Shown here in pieces: positions 1 to 6,156 of a DNA stretch of 12,901 nt; the stretch's first letter is position 1, and the number at the start of each line of letters is the position of its first letter. The DNA is from Spirochaetota bacterium (GTDB taxonomy: Bacteria; Spirochaetota; JAHITG01), in contig JAHITG010000319.1 of assembly GCA_018817865.1 (NCBI GenBank), forward strand, positions 1 to 12,901, in the 5' to 3' direction. A model generated the notes under the pieces. That model made no database searches and had not been told where the DNA came from. It saw only the letters and a program-made list of their open reading frames with translations. Position numbers and translations under genes: made by a program.

Positions 1-159
1 GAAAATATGCAGGCATCAGAATCCAGGATCAGGGACGCTGACATGGCAGAAGAGATGGTTGATTTTGTCAAGAACCAGATACTGTCTCAGTCCTCAGTGG
101 CTATGCTGGCTCAGGCTAATGTCAAGACTCAGCATATCCTGTCTTTGCTCGGTGGATAA
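1..159 (+). CDS. flaB: Periplasmic flagellin FlaB, C-terminal end (partial)
   Basis: The first 52 codons in frame 1, ending in TAA at 157-159, encode the C-terminal flagellin domain. The residues ESRIRDADMAEEMV, VKNQIL and AMLAQAN are hallmarks of the D0/D1 helix that packs in the filament core. The gene is cut by the left edge of the window. Its product is clearly paralogous to the next gene: the two C-termini match in most positions but diverge in the last ten residues (this one ends LSLLGG, the next ends LYLLR). Tandem flaB genes are usual in spirochaetes, where several FlaB proteins form the core of the periplasmic filament. The identification is secure; which FlaB paralogue this is cannot be told. 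Confidence 0.95.
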   Translation, partial: ENMQASESRIRDADMAEEMVDFVKNQILSQSSVAMLAQANVKTQHILSLLGG

Positions 160-190
160 GAGACCGTAAAAAAACGGGATTAAATATAAA

Positions 191-240
191 CCTTTTTTTA
201 TTTTGAGGGTCCCCCGGACCTCATAAAAAGTAAAAATAGG
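191..240 (+). other. Long imperfect stem-loop downstream of the first flaB
   Basis: The arms 191-204 and 227-240 pair at 13 of 14 positions (one T-T mismatch, one G-T pair), with CC/GG at the base. Nested inside is a GC-rich hairpin, 205-208 plus 210-212 paired with 216-222, with one bulged G. The stem does not end in a T-tract on the + strand, so it does not look like a standard intrinsic terminator. It may act as a 3'-end stabiliser or processing barrier for the first flaB message, or it may attenuate read-through into the second flaB. The outer stem is mostly A-T pairs, so chance contributes. Confidence 0.4.
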
Positions 241-242
241 TA

Positions 243-277
243 TCAGCATGGATGCTGAAATTTAAGATCTAGGGAGG
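243..277 (+). promoter_or_regulatory. Leader hairpin and strong Shine-Dalgarno of flaB
   Basis: A perfect 7-bp inverted repeat (TCAGCAT at 243-249, ATGCTGA at 252-258) lies 12 nt before the ribosome site AGGGAGG at 271-277, which is 8 nt from the ATG at 286. The strong ribosome site fits a highly expressed flagellin. No convincing sigma-28 or sigma-70 promoter was seen between the two flaB genes, so the second flaB may depend on read-through or on a promoter outside the recognised consensus. Confidence 0.5.
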
Positions 278-285
278 GATAACCT

Positions 286-1128
286 ATGATCATTAATCAC
301 AACATCAGTGCGATCTTTGCCAATCGGATGTTAAAGTTCAACGGGGTCAACGTGGACAAGAACATTGAGAAACTATCATCCGGGCTCCGTATCAACAGAG
401 CTGGAGATGATCCGGCTGGACTGGCTGTCAGTGAAAAACTGCGTTCGCAAGTTCGCGGTTTACGCCAGGCTGCCAGAAACATTGAAGATGCCACCTCTTT
501 CATTCAGACCACTGAAGGGTACCTGCAGGAATCTCAGGATATTCTTCACAGGTTGAGAGAGCTGTCTATTCAATCGTCCAACGGGATCTATACACCAGAA
601 GACAGGATGCAGATCCAGGTCGAAGTTTCATCCTTACTGGATGAGATCGACAGGGTCGCCACATCCGCTCAGTACAACGGTATGGCTATGCTGACCGGTA
701 GTTTTGCAAACCCCCAGGGTGGGGGCACTCCTGCTGCTTCCATGTGGTTTCACATCGGAGCAAATGCAGACCAGAGAGCCAGAGTTTACATTGGCACAAT
801 GACCGGAACCGGTCTGAATGTCAAGGGAATCTCTTTGTCCACTCCGGAGAATTCTAATGCATCTATCGCGGTGATCGATAATGCTATGAACAAGATCAGC
901 AAACAGAGAGCTGACCTTGGAGCATATCAGGTCCGCTTCGAAGAAGCTGTAAAAGGGATTCTGTCGGGTTATGAGAACATGCAGGCAGCGGAAAGCCGTA
1001 TACGTGATGTTGATATGGCAGAGGAGATGGTTCAGTATGTGAAGAACCAGATCCTGGTACAGACAAGCACAGCAATGTTGGCACAGGCGAATATGAAACC
1101 GGCTTCGGTTCTATATTTACTGCGCTGA
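286..1128 (+). CDS. flaB: Periplasmic flagellin FlaB, complete
   Basis: This 280-residue flagellin is the normal length for spirochaete FlaB proteins, which have the conserved N and C domains and almost no variable middle. The N-terminal domain (about residues 1-140) has IEKLSSGLRINRAGDD and AGLAVSEKLRSQ. The middle has the spirochaete-typical SMWFHIGANADQR and RVYIGTMTGTG. The C-terminal domain (about 197-280) has KQRADLGAYQVRFE and ESRIRDVDMAEEMV. The ATG at 286 is set by AGGGAGG 8 nt upstream. FlaB is exported by the flagellar type III apparatus and polymerises as the core of the periplasmic filament. The gene is visibly richer in G and C than the genes downstream, as expected of codon bias in an abundant protein. 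It follows another flaB and precedes flaG and fliD. Confidence 0.97.
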   Translation: MIINHNISAIFANRMLKFNGVNVDKNIEKLSSGLRINRAGDDPAGLAVSEKLRSQVRGLRQAARNIEDATSFIQTTEGYLQESQDILHRLRELSIQSSNGIYTPEDRMQIQVEVSSLLDEIDRVATSAQYNGMAMLTGSFANPQGGGTPAASMWFHIGANADQRARVYIGTMTGTGLNVKGISLSTPENSNASIAVIDNAMNKISKQRADLGAYQVRFEEAVKGILSGYENMQAAESRIRDVDMAEEMVQYVKNQILVQTSTAMLAQANMKPASVLYLLR

Positions 1129-1134
1129 CAAACC

Positions 1135-1264
1135 TAAAGGGGAGTATAAGTATATTCTTTAGGTCATCTTTTTAAAGCTGATCTTAAAGCCTTTTAGGAT
1201 CATCGAAATTACTCCGATGGTTCGGGGGATCCTTATGAGGAAAAATTGCTTATACTCTCCTTTA
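1135..1264 (+). other. Candidate structured RNA: three-way junction between flaB and flaG
   Basis: Starting 6 nt after the flaB stop, 1135-1152 pairs with 1247-1264 over 18 consecutive positions. Sixteen are Watson-Crick pairs and two are G-U (1141 with 1258, 1151 with 1248), so the helix is complete as RNA but not as DNA. Inside are two further helices. P2 pairs 1157-1166 with 1179-1189, with one bulge and one G-U. P3 pairs 1196-1201 with 1228-1233 and carries a 6-bp hairpin at 1212-1217/1222-1227. No T-tract follows, so this is not an ordinary terminator. I do not recognise the purine, TPP or c-di-GMP riboswitch consensus. It could be a flaB 3'-end stabiliser, a processed small RNA, or a cis-regulatory leader for flaG-fliD. 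Confidence 0.45.
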
Positions 1265-1277
1265 CAATTACCGATAA
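1251..1277 (+). promoter_or_regulatory. Sigma-28-like promoter upstream of flaG
   Basis: TATACTCT at 1251-1258, an 11-nt gap, then ACCGATAA at 1270-1277. The known flagellar sigma-28 (FliA) consensus is TAAAGTTT, 11 nt, GCCGATAA, so the -10 element matches 7 of 8, the TAAA core matches 3 of 4, and spacing is exact. Transcription would start near 1284, leaving a leader of about 40 nt before flaG. The -35 half lies in the 3' arm of the long inverted repeat. This fits late flagellar genes but is a sequence match only. Confidence 0.45.
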
Positions 1278-1322
1278 TAATAATGGAGGGGAGTAAATTT
1301 CAACAAAGGCGAGGTGATGAAA

Positions 1323-1715
1323 ATGCCTATCTCAAATATTCGAAACATAGTGAGTGATGACTTGATCAAGGCGCGAACTGACACGTTACCTGTCAATGCT
1401 TCTGAAACTCCCAAAGAGACCCCTAAAGCGATCGATGAGAATGTTAAAGACAGTATGAAAAATGTAAATGAAATCCTGAAAGACAACCTGGATAACCAGG
1501 AGATCCATGATGCAGTGTATAAAATGAACAAGACCCTACAGATATTCAATAAAAGATTACAGTTCACGTTTCATGAAGAAGCAAAAAGGATCGTCGTCAA
1601 GATCATTGATACTCAGACTGACAAGGTGGTTCGGGAAATACCGGCAAAAGAAGTATTAAGCTTTATTTCCAGATTACACCAGTCACTGGGTGTATTAATT
1701 GATAAAAAAAGATAA
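1323..1715 (+). CDS. flaG: FlaG family flagellar protein
   Basis: The product is 130 residues from the chosen ATG at 1323, typical for FlaG. The N-terminal half is polar and probably flexible. The C-terminal half carries the FlaG domain: LQFTFHEEAKRIVVKIIDTQ, then KVVREIPAKEVLSFISRLHQ and a short basic tail. In other bacteria FlaG affects filament length and is usually encoded beside flagellin and fliD, as here. Start choice: GAGGTGAT at 1311-1318 is a near-perfect ribosome site ideally spaced for ATG 1323. The upstream GTG (1314) and ATG (1317) overlap that site and are less likely. The gene lies 162 nt before fliD. The family call is firm; the molecular role is less settled in the literature. 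Confidence 0.88.
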   Translation: MPISNIRNIVSDDLIKARTDTLPVNASETPKETPKAIDENVKDSMKNVNEILKDNLDNQEIHDAVYKMNKTLQIFNKRLQFTFHEEAKRIVVKIIDTQTDKVVREIPAKEVLSFISRLHQSLGVLIDKKR

Positions 1716-1877
1716 AAACTCAAGGATCATGGAAGAGACTTGTATTGAACTTGAAAATTTCAAAGGAAAGGGAAGTCCATATTCATAAAATCCAGGCATA
1801 AGACAAATCCCTTTTAATAAATTTAATTATGGTTTTTTTTAAAAGGCCGACGAATATAATAAGGAGGAGTACAAATT

Positions 1878-3851
1878 ATGCCTGTTTCAATTTCGGGATT
1901 AAGTTCAGATATTGACACCCAGGGAATTGTCAATAAGCTGGTAGAGGTCGAAAGAAGACCTATTGAGAGACTCCAGTATGAAAAGCAGGAGAAAGAGTAT
2001 CAAAAAAAGACGTGGAATCAGCTAAAGGAAAAACTTAAAAAATTTGATACTACTCTTCAAAAACTCTACGGCCATAACAGAATATTCAGAAAGAGGAAAT
2101 TTATCTCTGACAGTGAAGAATACTTCACGGCCCTGGCCAAAGATAATGCCGACAAGGGTGAGCATAAAATACAGGTAGACCAGCTGGCCGCGGCTCATAA
2201 GATCACAACAGATCAGATCCCGGCAGATAAACAGTTAAGCGGATCCACTTTCTCTATTCAGATAGGAAAAGATACTGTTAAAATAGATAATTTTAAAAAT
2301 GGCGGAACGATCGAAAAACTCATAGAGGTCCTGCAGAATGATGCTGATACGATCGTTAAAATCCAGAAAGTAAAGAGTGATGAAAATAATATCATTCTGA
2401 GTATTGAATCGAAGAAAACAGGAAGGTTGAATGATATTAAATTGAGTCCGGAGACAGCTTCTGACAATAAACTATTTGATGAATTAGGCCTTTTTAGAAC
2501 AGAGGAGCCAATAGCCCTTCATTTTGATTTCAACAACAAAACACCCCAACAGCTGAAATTTGATGATAATGGATTTAATAATACACCGGCATTGCTTATT
2601 CAAAAAAAGAGCCCATCTGCTCTTTCTATTAATAAAAAGATCAGTGAAGGTTCACTCGACTTCATGTATAAGAGTGTTTCCCCTCCGGCTGTTGATATTT
2701 CAGGCAATCTGATCAAGAAAAGAAGTATCGATGAAGTAACCATAAAGGATGTTACCATCCTGGGAGCTGATCTTATCTTAAATAAAATAAAAGAGGTTGA
2801 AACCGTCGATAAAGGAGAAGCACAGCTTCAGATCGAACTGGAGAATAATGACATGATAACGATCGATCTTCCCGCATCAGGCAACTGGGCTCAGATCAAA
2901 AAAGAACTGGACCGGGACTCCGGGATAAAAAACCTTACATTCATTAATAATTCTGAAGATCACTATCTTGTTGATGATATCAGGATCTTTGAAAAAGAGA
3001 CAGATAAGACCGCATATAAGAATGTGGTCACAGAGCCCCAGGATGCAAAACTGAAAATGGATGGAGTTGAATTGACACGTGACAGGAACAACAATTTGGA
3101 AGATGTCATTGACGGAGCCAATCTGAATCTTCATAAAAAGACTCCCGAAGAGGTCAAAGTCGCGATAAGTGAAGATAAAGAGGAAATAGAGAAATCTCTG
3201 ATGGATTTTATTAAAGAGTACAATGATGTAATAGATTTTATTAAAAAGAACGGTAAAAATCCGCAGGCAAAAAAGCCCGGAGAAAAAAATCTGGAAAAAG
3301 GAATACTCTCGAATGATTTCTCTCTAATGAACCTGCATAGCAAAATGAGGGGAACGGTGCTGAATTCCTATACAACTTCACTTGGCAATAAACTCTCAAT
3401 CCTGGCACAGATCGGTATTTCAACCGGGAAATGGGGAAGCGCCTGGGAGAATATTCAAAAGGGCCTTTTAATCCTGGATAATGAAAAATTTGATCTTGCC
3501 ATAAATTCAATGGGCGATCAGATCAGTGAAATATTCGGTTATGATGCGAACAATGATAAAAAGCTCGATACGGGTGTCGCCTTTACTCTGGATAATATCA
3601 TCCAGCCGTTTATTAACTCCAGAGGAATTATTTCCGGAAAAATGGACTTGGCAGATGCTTTAATAAGGTCTACCGATAAAAATATTGAACGAAAAGAGAA
3701 AATGCTGGAAACCTATAGAAGAAATCTGGAACATAAATTTGGAAAGATGGAACAGGGCCTCCAGCAGTTGAAAGCATCACAAAAGACCCTGGATAACCAG
3801 ATAAATACTTTACCCGGCAACAGCCCTTCCGGAAAGAAAAAAGAGGAGTAA
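1878..3851 (+). CDS. fliD: Flagellar filament cap / hook-associated protein 2, FliD
   Basis: This 657-residue protein is longer than the roughly 470-residue enterobacterial FliD but in keeping with spirochaete versions. The N-terminal FliD domain (about 1-110) starts VSISGLSSDIDTQGIVNKLV, includes PIERLQYEK, and ends in HKIQVDQLAAAHKI. The middle (about 110-385) is a variable, lysine-rich insertion. A hook-IN-like motif, VELTRDRNNNLEDVIDGANL, lies near residue 393. The C-terminal domain (about 420-640) ends in a coiled coil with heptad spacing (LETYRRNLEHKFGKMEQGLQ). FliD caps the filament and promotes flagellin insertion at its tip. The ribosome site AGGAG is at 1862-1869, about 10 nt from the ATG. 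The next gene starts 7 nt after its stop, so the two are surely co-transcribed. Confidence 0.95.
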   Translation: MPVSISGLSSDIDTQGIVNKLVEVERRPIERLQYEKQEKEYQKKTWNQLKEKLKKFDTTLQKLYGHNRIFRKRKFISDSEEYFTALAKDNADKGEHKIQVDQLAAAHKITTDQIPADKQLSGSTFSIQIGKDTVKIDNFKNGGTIEKLIEVLQNDADTIVKIQKVKSDENNIILSIESKKTGRLNDIKLSPETASDNKLFDELGLFRTEEPIALHFDFNNKTPQQLKFDDNGFNNTPALLIQKKSPSALSINKKISEGSLDFMYKSVSPPAVDISGNLIKKRSIDEVTIKDVTILGADLILNKIKEVETVDKGEAQLQIELENNDMITIDLPASGNWAQIKKELDRDSGIKNLTFINNSEDHYLVDDIRIFEKETDKTAYKNVVTEPQDAKLKMDGVELTRDRNNNLEDVIDGANLNLHKKTPEEVKVAISEDKEEIEKSLMDFIKEYNDVIDFIKKNGKNPQAKKPGEKNLEKGILSNDFSLMNLHSKMRGTVLNSYTTSLGNKLSILAQIGISTGKWGSAWENIQKGLLILDNEKFDLAINSMGDQISEIFGYDANNDKKLDTGVAFTLDNIIQPFINSRGIISGKMDLADALIRSTDKNIERKEKMLETYRRNLEHKFGKMEQGLQQLKASQKTLDNQINTLPGNSPSGKKKEE

Positions 3852-3858
3852 TGACTGA

Positions 3859-4866
3859 ATGGAAATATTTATAAACGAAGATAAATTGAATTTTCAGCTG
3901 GAAAATGAAAAAAATCTGAAAGAGATCATTGAAAATGTGAATGACTGGCTTTTCAAAAATATGAAAGTTGTAGATGATATCGTTATTGACGGAAAGGTAT
4001 TTACGGGTGAGATTCAAAATCTTATGGAATATACCATAAAAAATGTAAAAAAACTGGATCTGACCGTAGTTGATATCAATCAGCTGGTCAACAACTCTCT
4101 TTCTGAAACAAAAAGTTATTTAACTGAGATCAGCAAGTATCTGAATTCAAAAGAGGACTTTACATCAGAAGATATCGAACGACTGATATCGGGCGTCAGC
4201 TGGACTATCAACATATTGATGAGGGTCAATAAAATATACAATTATGAAAAAGTCTTTACATCAAAACAGTTCAATTTTAATACAGAAATAAAAGAACTGG
4301 AAAGATCAAAAGAGAAGATAGAACAGCTCCAATCTGCAAAAAAGACAGACAAGATAACGGAAATTTTAAAAAACGATCTGGTCACCCAGCTGAGCAAATG
4401 GGTAGAAAATATAAACATACTGCTGGAGAACAATAAGAACTCAGTAAACAGCCTTGACTCTGTCAGAGAAAAAGTCTCAGACCAGGTATTCAAGATAATA
4501 AATAAAATTCCCGATATGCAGAAACTCATCGAGATGACCGTGATGGATATGCAGACCGGGCATGAAAAAGAGGCCATGACCAACATTCAGATCATCATGG
4601 GTACACTGGAATCTATCTTTGCCCTTCTGCAGCTGATCAAATCGACTTTTTCGTTGGATTATAACCAGATCAAATACAATAAAGATTCCATTGAAAGTTT
4701 TAACAAGAACATTACCGAGTTATTAAAAGAGATCGTCCAGGCAATTGAGATAAAGGATACCGTGCTGATCTCCGATCTTTTGAACTATGAGCTGGGACCC
4801 AAGCTGGAGCAATATGGAGAGATCCTGAAAGTACTTGCCACAGAAGTCAACATCGAGGTCAATTAA
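3859..4866 (+). CDS. Conserved-looking helical protein in the fliD operon, function unknown
   Basis: I do not recognise a named family. The 335-residue product has no signal peptide or membrane segment and should be cytoplasmic. Residues 1 to about 55 alternate short strands and a helix (MEIFINEDKLNFQLENEKNL, then VVDDIVIDGKVF), resembling a small beta-grasp-like domain. The rest is almost entirely helical and rich in Lys, Glu, Asn and Ile. It ends in a segment containing DTVLISDLLNYELGPKLEQY. The start is fixed by GAGGAG at 3843-3848, inside the end of fliD, so translation is probably coupled. Position straight after fliD, where other bacteria often keep fliS, suggests an export chaperone or assembly factor for FliD or FlaB; that is inference from context only. 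Confidence 0.85.
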   Translation: MEIFINEDKLNFQLENEKNLKEIIENVNDWLFKNMKVVDDIVIDGKVFTGEIQNLMEYTIKNVKKLDLTVVDINQLVNNSLSETKSYLTEISKYLNSKEDFTSEDIERLISGVSWTINILMRVNKIYNYEKVFTSKQFNFNTEIKELERSKEKIEQLQSAKKTDKITEILKNDLVTQLSKWVENINILLENNKNSVNSLDSVREKVSDQVFKIINKIPDMQKLIEMTVMDMQTGHEKEAMTNIQIIMGTLESIFALLQLIKSTFSLDYNQIKYNKDSIESFNKNITELLKEIVQAIEIKDTVLISDLLNYELGPKLEQYGEILKVLATEVNIEVN

Positions 4867-4930
4867 AAGAAGAACCCCCAAAAGGTATAAAGTTTACAGA
4901 GGGGAATTGCGGAATTAATACTTCATAATA

Positions 4931-5293
4931 TTACAACAAACAATTTTCAAGTTTACATAATATAAAAGAAAGGATCTCTTTATCGATCTTTTTGCCCCTT
5001 TTTAGGAATTCCCTCTTGATCTTCTTAAGAGGGACATAACCGTCCGATACCAGGATCGGTGTCCTTTTAATGCGATAGGAAACCTCACCGTCATCCACTC
5101 TATTATGTCTATATCCGTTTTTCTTATCCCAGGTGAGGGAATGTTCATTGTTGCCTTTATTATAACATAGTTGAAAGCCAAATATCTTATTGCTGTGTTC
5201 GATCCAGATGATCAGGTCTAAATAATCATCAGTGAACCATCTCCGGAACAGATTCTTAGTATCCTGTTTTACATTTTCGATCTCTTTTAACAT
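4931..5293 (-). CDS. Small conserved hypothetical protein (RRWF / GFQLCY type)
   Basis: The product is 120 residues from ATG 5293, chosen because GTGAGG lies about 9 nt upstream; a GTG at 5311 would overlap that ribosome site and add six residues. Visible blocks are FRRWFTDDYLDLIIW near the N-terminus, GFQLCYNKGNNEHSLTW, HNRVDDGE, and TPILVSDGYVP, followed by a helical C-terminus. This order resembles an uncharacterised single-domain family I recall from Proteobacteria and environmental genomes; I cannot give its identifier or a function. It has no signal peptide, and the Trp, Asp and Glu-rich conserved blocks suggest a compact beta-sheet domain. It converges on the flagellar operon with a 64-nt gap, and its 5' side abuts a copy of the intergenic repeat. 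Confidence 0.75.
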   Translation of the reverse strand: MLKEIENVKQDTKNLFRRWFTDDYLDLIIWIEHSNKIFGFQLCYNKGNNEHSLTWDKKNGYRHNRVDDGEVSYRIKRTPILVSDGYVPLKKIKREFLKRGKKIDKEILSFILCKLENCLL

Positions 5294-5305
5294 AATTAAA
5301 AACCT

Positions 5306-5440
5306 CACCACAAAGACTCAAAGAACTCAAAGGGCACAAAGGAAAAAATACGTCATTAAAACTTGTCATCCCCCGGCTTGACCGGGGGATCCATTCCTTC
5401 CCTTTTTTCACCACAGAGGCACAGAGACACAGAGGAAAAA
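5306..5440 (+). repeat. Composite CACAAAG/CACAGAG repeat, copy 1, split by a palindrome
   Basis: A CAAAG-rich half (5306-5348, units such as CACAAAG, CTCAAAG, GGCACAAAGG) and a CAGAG-rich half (5408-5440, ACCACAGAGGCACAGAG then ACACAGAGG) lie in + orientation. The same two halves stand side by side on the - strand at 6091-6155 and 6631-6706. Here they are about 60 nt apart because a palindromic element sits between them. Such sequence is familiar as intergenic filler in environmental genomes; its function is unknown. Confidence 0.75.
5365..5393 (+). repeat. GC-rich palindromic element inside the composite repeat
   Basis: A perfect 9-bp stem, ATCCCCCGG (5368-5376) with CCGGGGGAT (5382-5390), has a 5-nt loop and is bordered by TGTC and CCA. 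It stands out sharply from the AT-rich surroundings. Near-identical palindromes of the type GTCATCCCCCGG...GGGGGATCC occur scattered in intergenic regions of many bacteria. Its position between the two halves of another repeat suggests insertion. It could also act as a transcription barrier. Confidence 0.7.
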
Positions 5441-5491
5441 GTTAAATCTTCCTATTATATAATAAAATATTATTTATTATTATACATATTC

Positions 5492-5911
5492 CTATTTCAT
5501 TGAAAAGTTAGTAACAGCAATTAATTTAATATTTTTACATTTTTTTTTAATTTCTTGTATATATAAATCAATAAACTCACTTTCTCCTGTAATACATATA
5601 TAAATATAATTTGTATTTGTAAATTTATAAAAAAATCTTAAATCAATATCATAAATATTATTATTATATTTCATTAAATATTGTTCATCATATCTTCCGA
5701 TATTTGATAATTGCTTAATAGCATTAATTTGTAATGAAAATGACTTGATATCATTATCAGTTGCTAAATATTTAGTGGTAATTTGCTGATAATAAAATAA
5801 ATCTGAAGTATAAAATTTAATCTGATAACGTGAAATATTTTTACTTGTTTTACTTTTACAAAACCAGAATGGCAAAATAATAATTAAAACAAATATAATC
5901 ATTTTATTCAT
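5492..5911 (-). CDS. Short exported or lipoprotein-like protein, AT-rich, function unknown
   Basis: The frame is 139 codons and remains open in extremely AT-rich sequence where stops are frequent. It has a plausible ribosome site (AGGGGAT about 8 nt before the ATG). The N-terminus is a typical export signal: MNK, then a hydrophobic run of about 14 residues, then a Cys at position 18 (LPFWFCKSK). Phe at -1 does not fit the standard lipobox, although spirochaete lipoboxes are relaxed, so it may be a lipoprotein or a signal-anchored periplasmic protein. The remainder is rich in Ile, Asn, Tyr and Lys with no recognised domain. Its base composition is markedly lower in G and C than the flagellar and gyrase genes, which suggests a laterally acquired or fast-drifting gene. 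Function cannot be assigned. Confidence 0.6.
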   Translation of the reverse strand: MNKMIIFVLIIILPFWFCKSKTSKNISRYQIKFYTSDLFYYQQITTKYLATDNDIKSFSLQINAIKQLSNIGRYDEQYLMKYNNNIYDIDLRFFYKFTNTNYIYICITGESEFIDLYIQEIKKKCKNIKLIAVTNFSMK

Positions 5912-6090
5912 AATATTATCCCCTATTTTTCCTCACTTTATTCCATAATTATTGCCAATTTTAATATCAAATACCATTACATGCACTTCAAATAATATCA
6001 CCCCTGATAGATTGTCCATCGAGTGTATGGGATGCTATATGTATTGCTAATATTCTGGAAATTATAATGAATCTCAAAAGATTTTTACTC
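5912..6090. other. Gene-free AT-rich stretch upstream of the lipoprotein-like gene
   Basis: No reading frame here has a convincing ribosome site and protein-like composition. The segment next to 5911 must carry the promoter and leader of the - strand gene, but no clear -35/-10 pair was picked out. The part around 5990-6070 is less AT-rich and may be a remnant of something, but I recognise nothing in it. From 6091 the gap is filled by repeats listed separately, so the whole gene-free interval is 5912-6254. Confidence 0.5.
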
Positions 6091-6155
6091 TTTTTTTTCT
6101 CTGTGCCTCTGTGGTATTCCTTTCCTTTGTGCCCTTTGTGTTCTTTGTGTCTTTG
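6091..6155 (-). repeat. Composite CACAAAG/CACAGAG repeat, copy 2
   Basis: Read on the - strand, this is CAAAGACACAAAG, then ACACAAAGGGCACAAAGG, a short spacer, and ACCACAGAGGCACAGAG with a poly-A run. It is the uninterrupted form of the unit seen at 5306-5440 and is very close to the copy at 6631-6706. It lies between the lipoprotein-like gene and the DUF2442 gene, and a palindromic block starts directly beyond it. The spacing of CACAGAG units is too short and irregular for a CRISPR array. Confidence 0.75.
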
Positions 6156-6156
6156 C

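Noticed and set aside
1135..1264. Known c-di-GMP (GEMM) riboswitch as the explanation for the flaB-flaG structure
   Set aside because: The conserved GEMM core blocks are missing and the helix arrangement differs, despite the attractive link with motility and the GGDEF gene.
1235..1357. 40-codon upstream frame (ATG 1235) overlapping the flaG start in another frame
   Set aside because: It has a possible GGGGGA ribosome site but lies inside the structured element, and its composition is not protein-like. It could be a leader peptide, but nothing supports translation.
1824..1860. Promoter-like motifs (GCCGACGA at 1846, TATAAT at 1855) just before fliD
   Set aside because: The -35 match for sigma-28 is off by three nt. 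A start from TATAAT would fall in or beyond the fliD ribosome site, leaving almost no leader.
3131..3510. Antisense open frames within fliD, gyrB, gyrA and the cyclase gene
   Set aside because: They lie wholly inside well-supported genes, have no ribosome sites or protein-like composition, and are explained by codon bias of the real frames.
4867..4930. Possible bidirectional terminator between the 335-residue gene and the convergent small gene
   Set aside because: Only a weak CCCC/GGGG pairing with a loop of more than 20 nt is found, and no T-tract follows on either strand.
5306..5440. CRISPR-like appearance of the short CACAAAG/CACAGAG units
   Set aside because: Units are 7-9 nt and irregular, with no spacers of constant length and no cas genes nearby.
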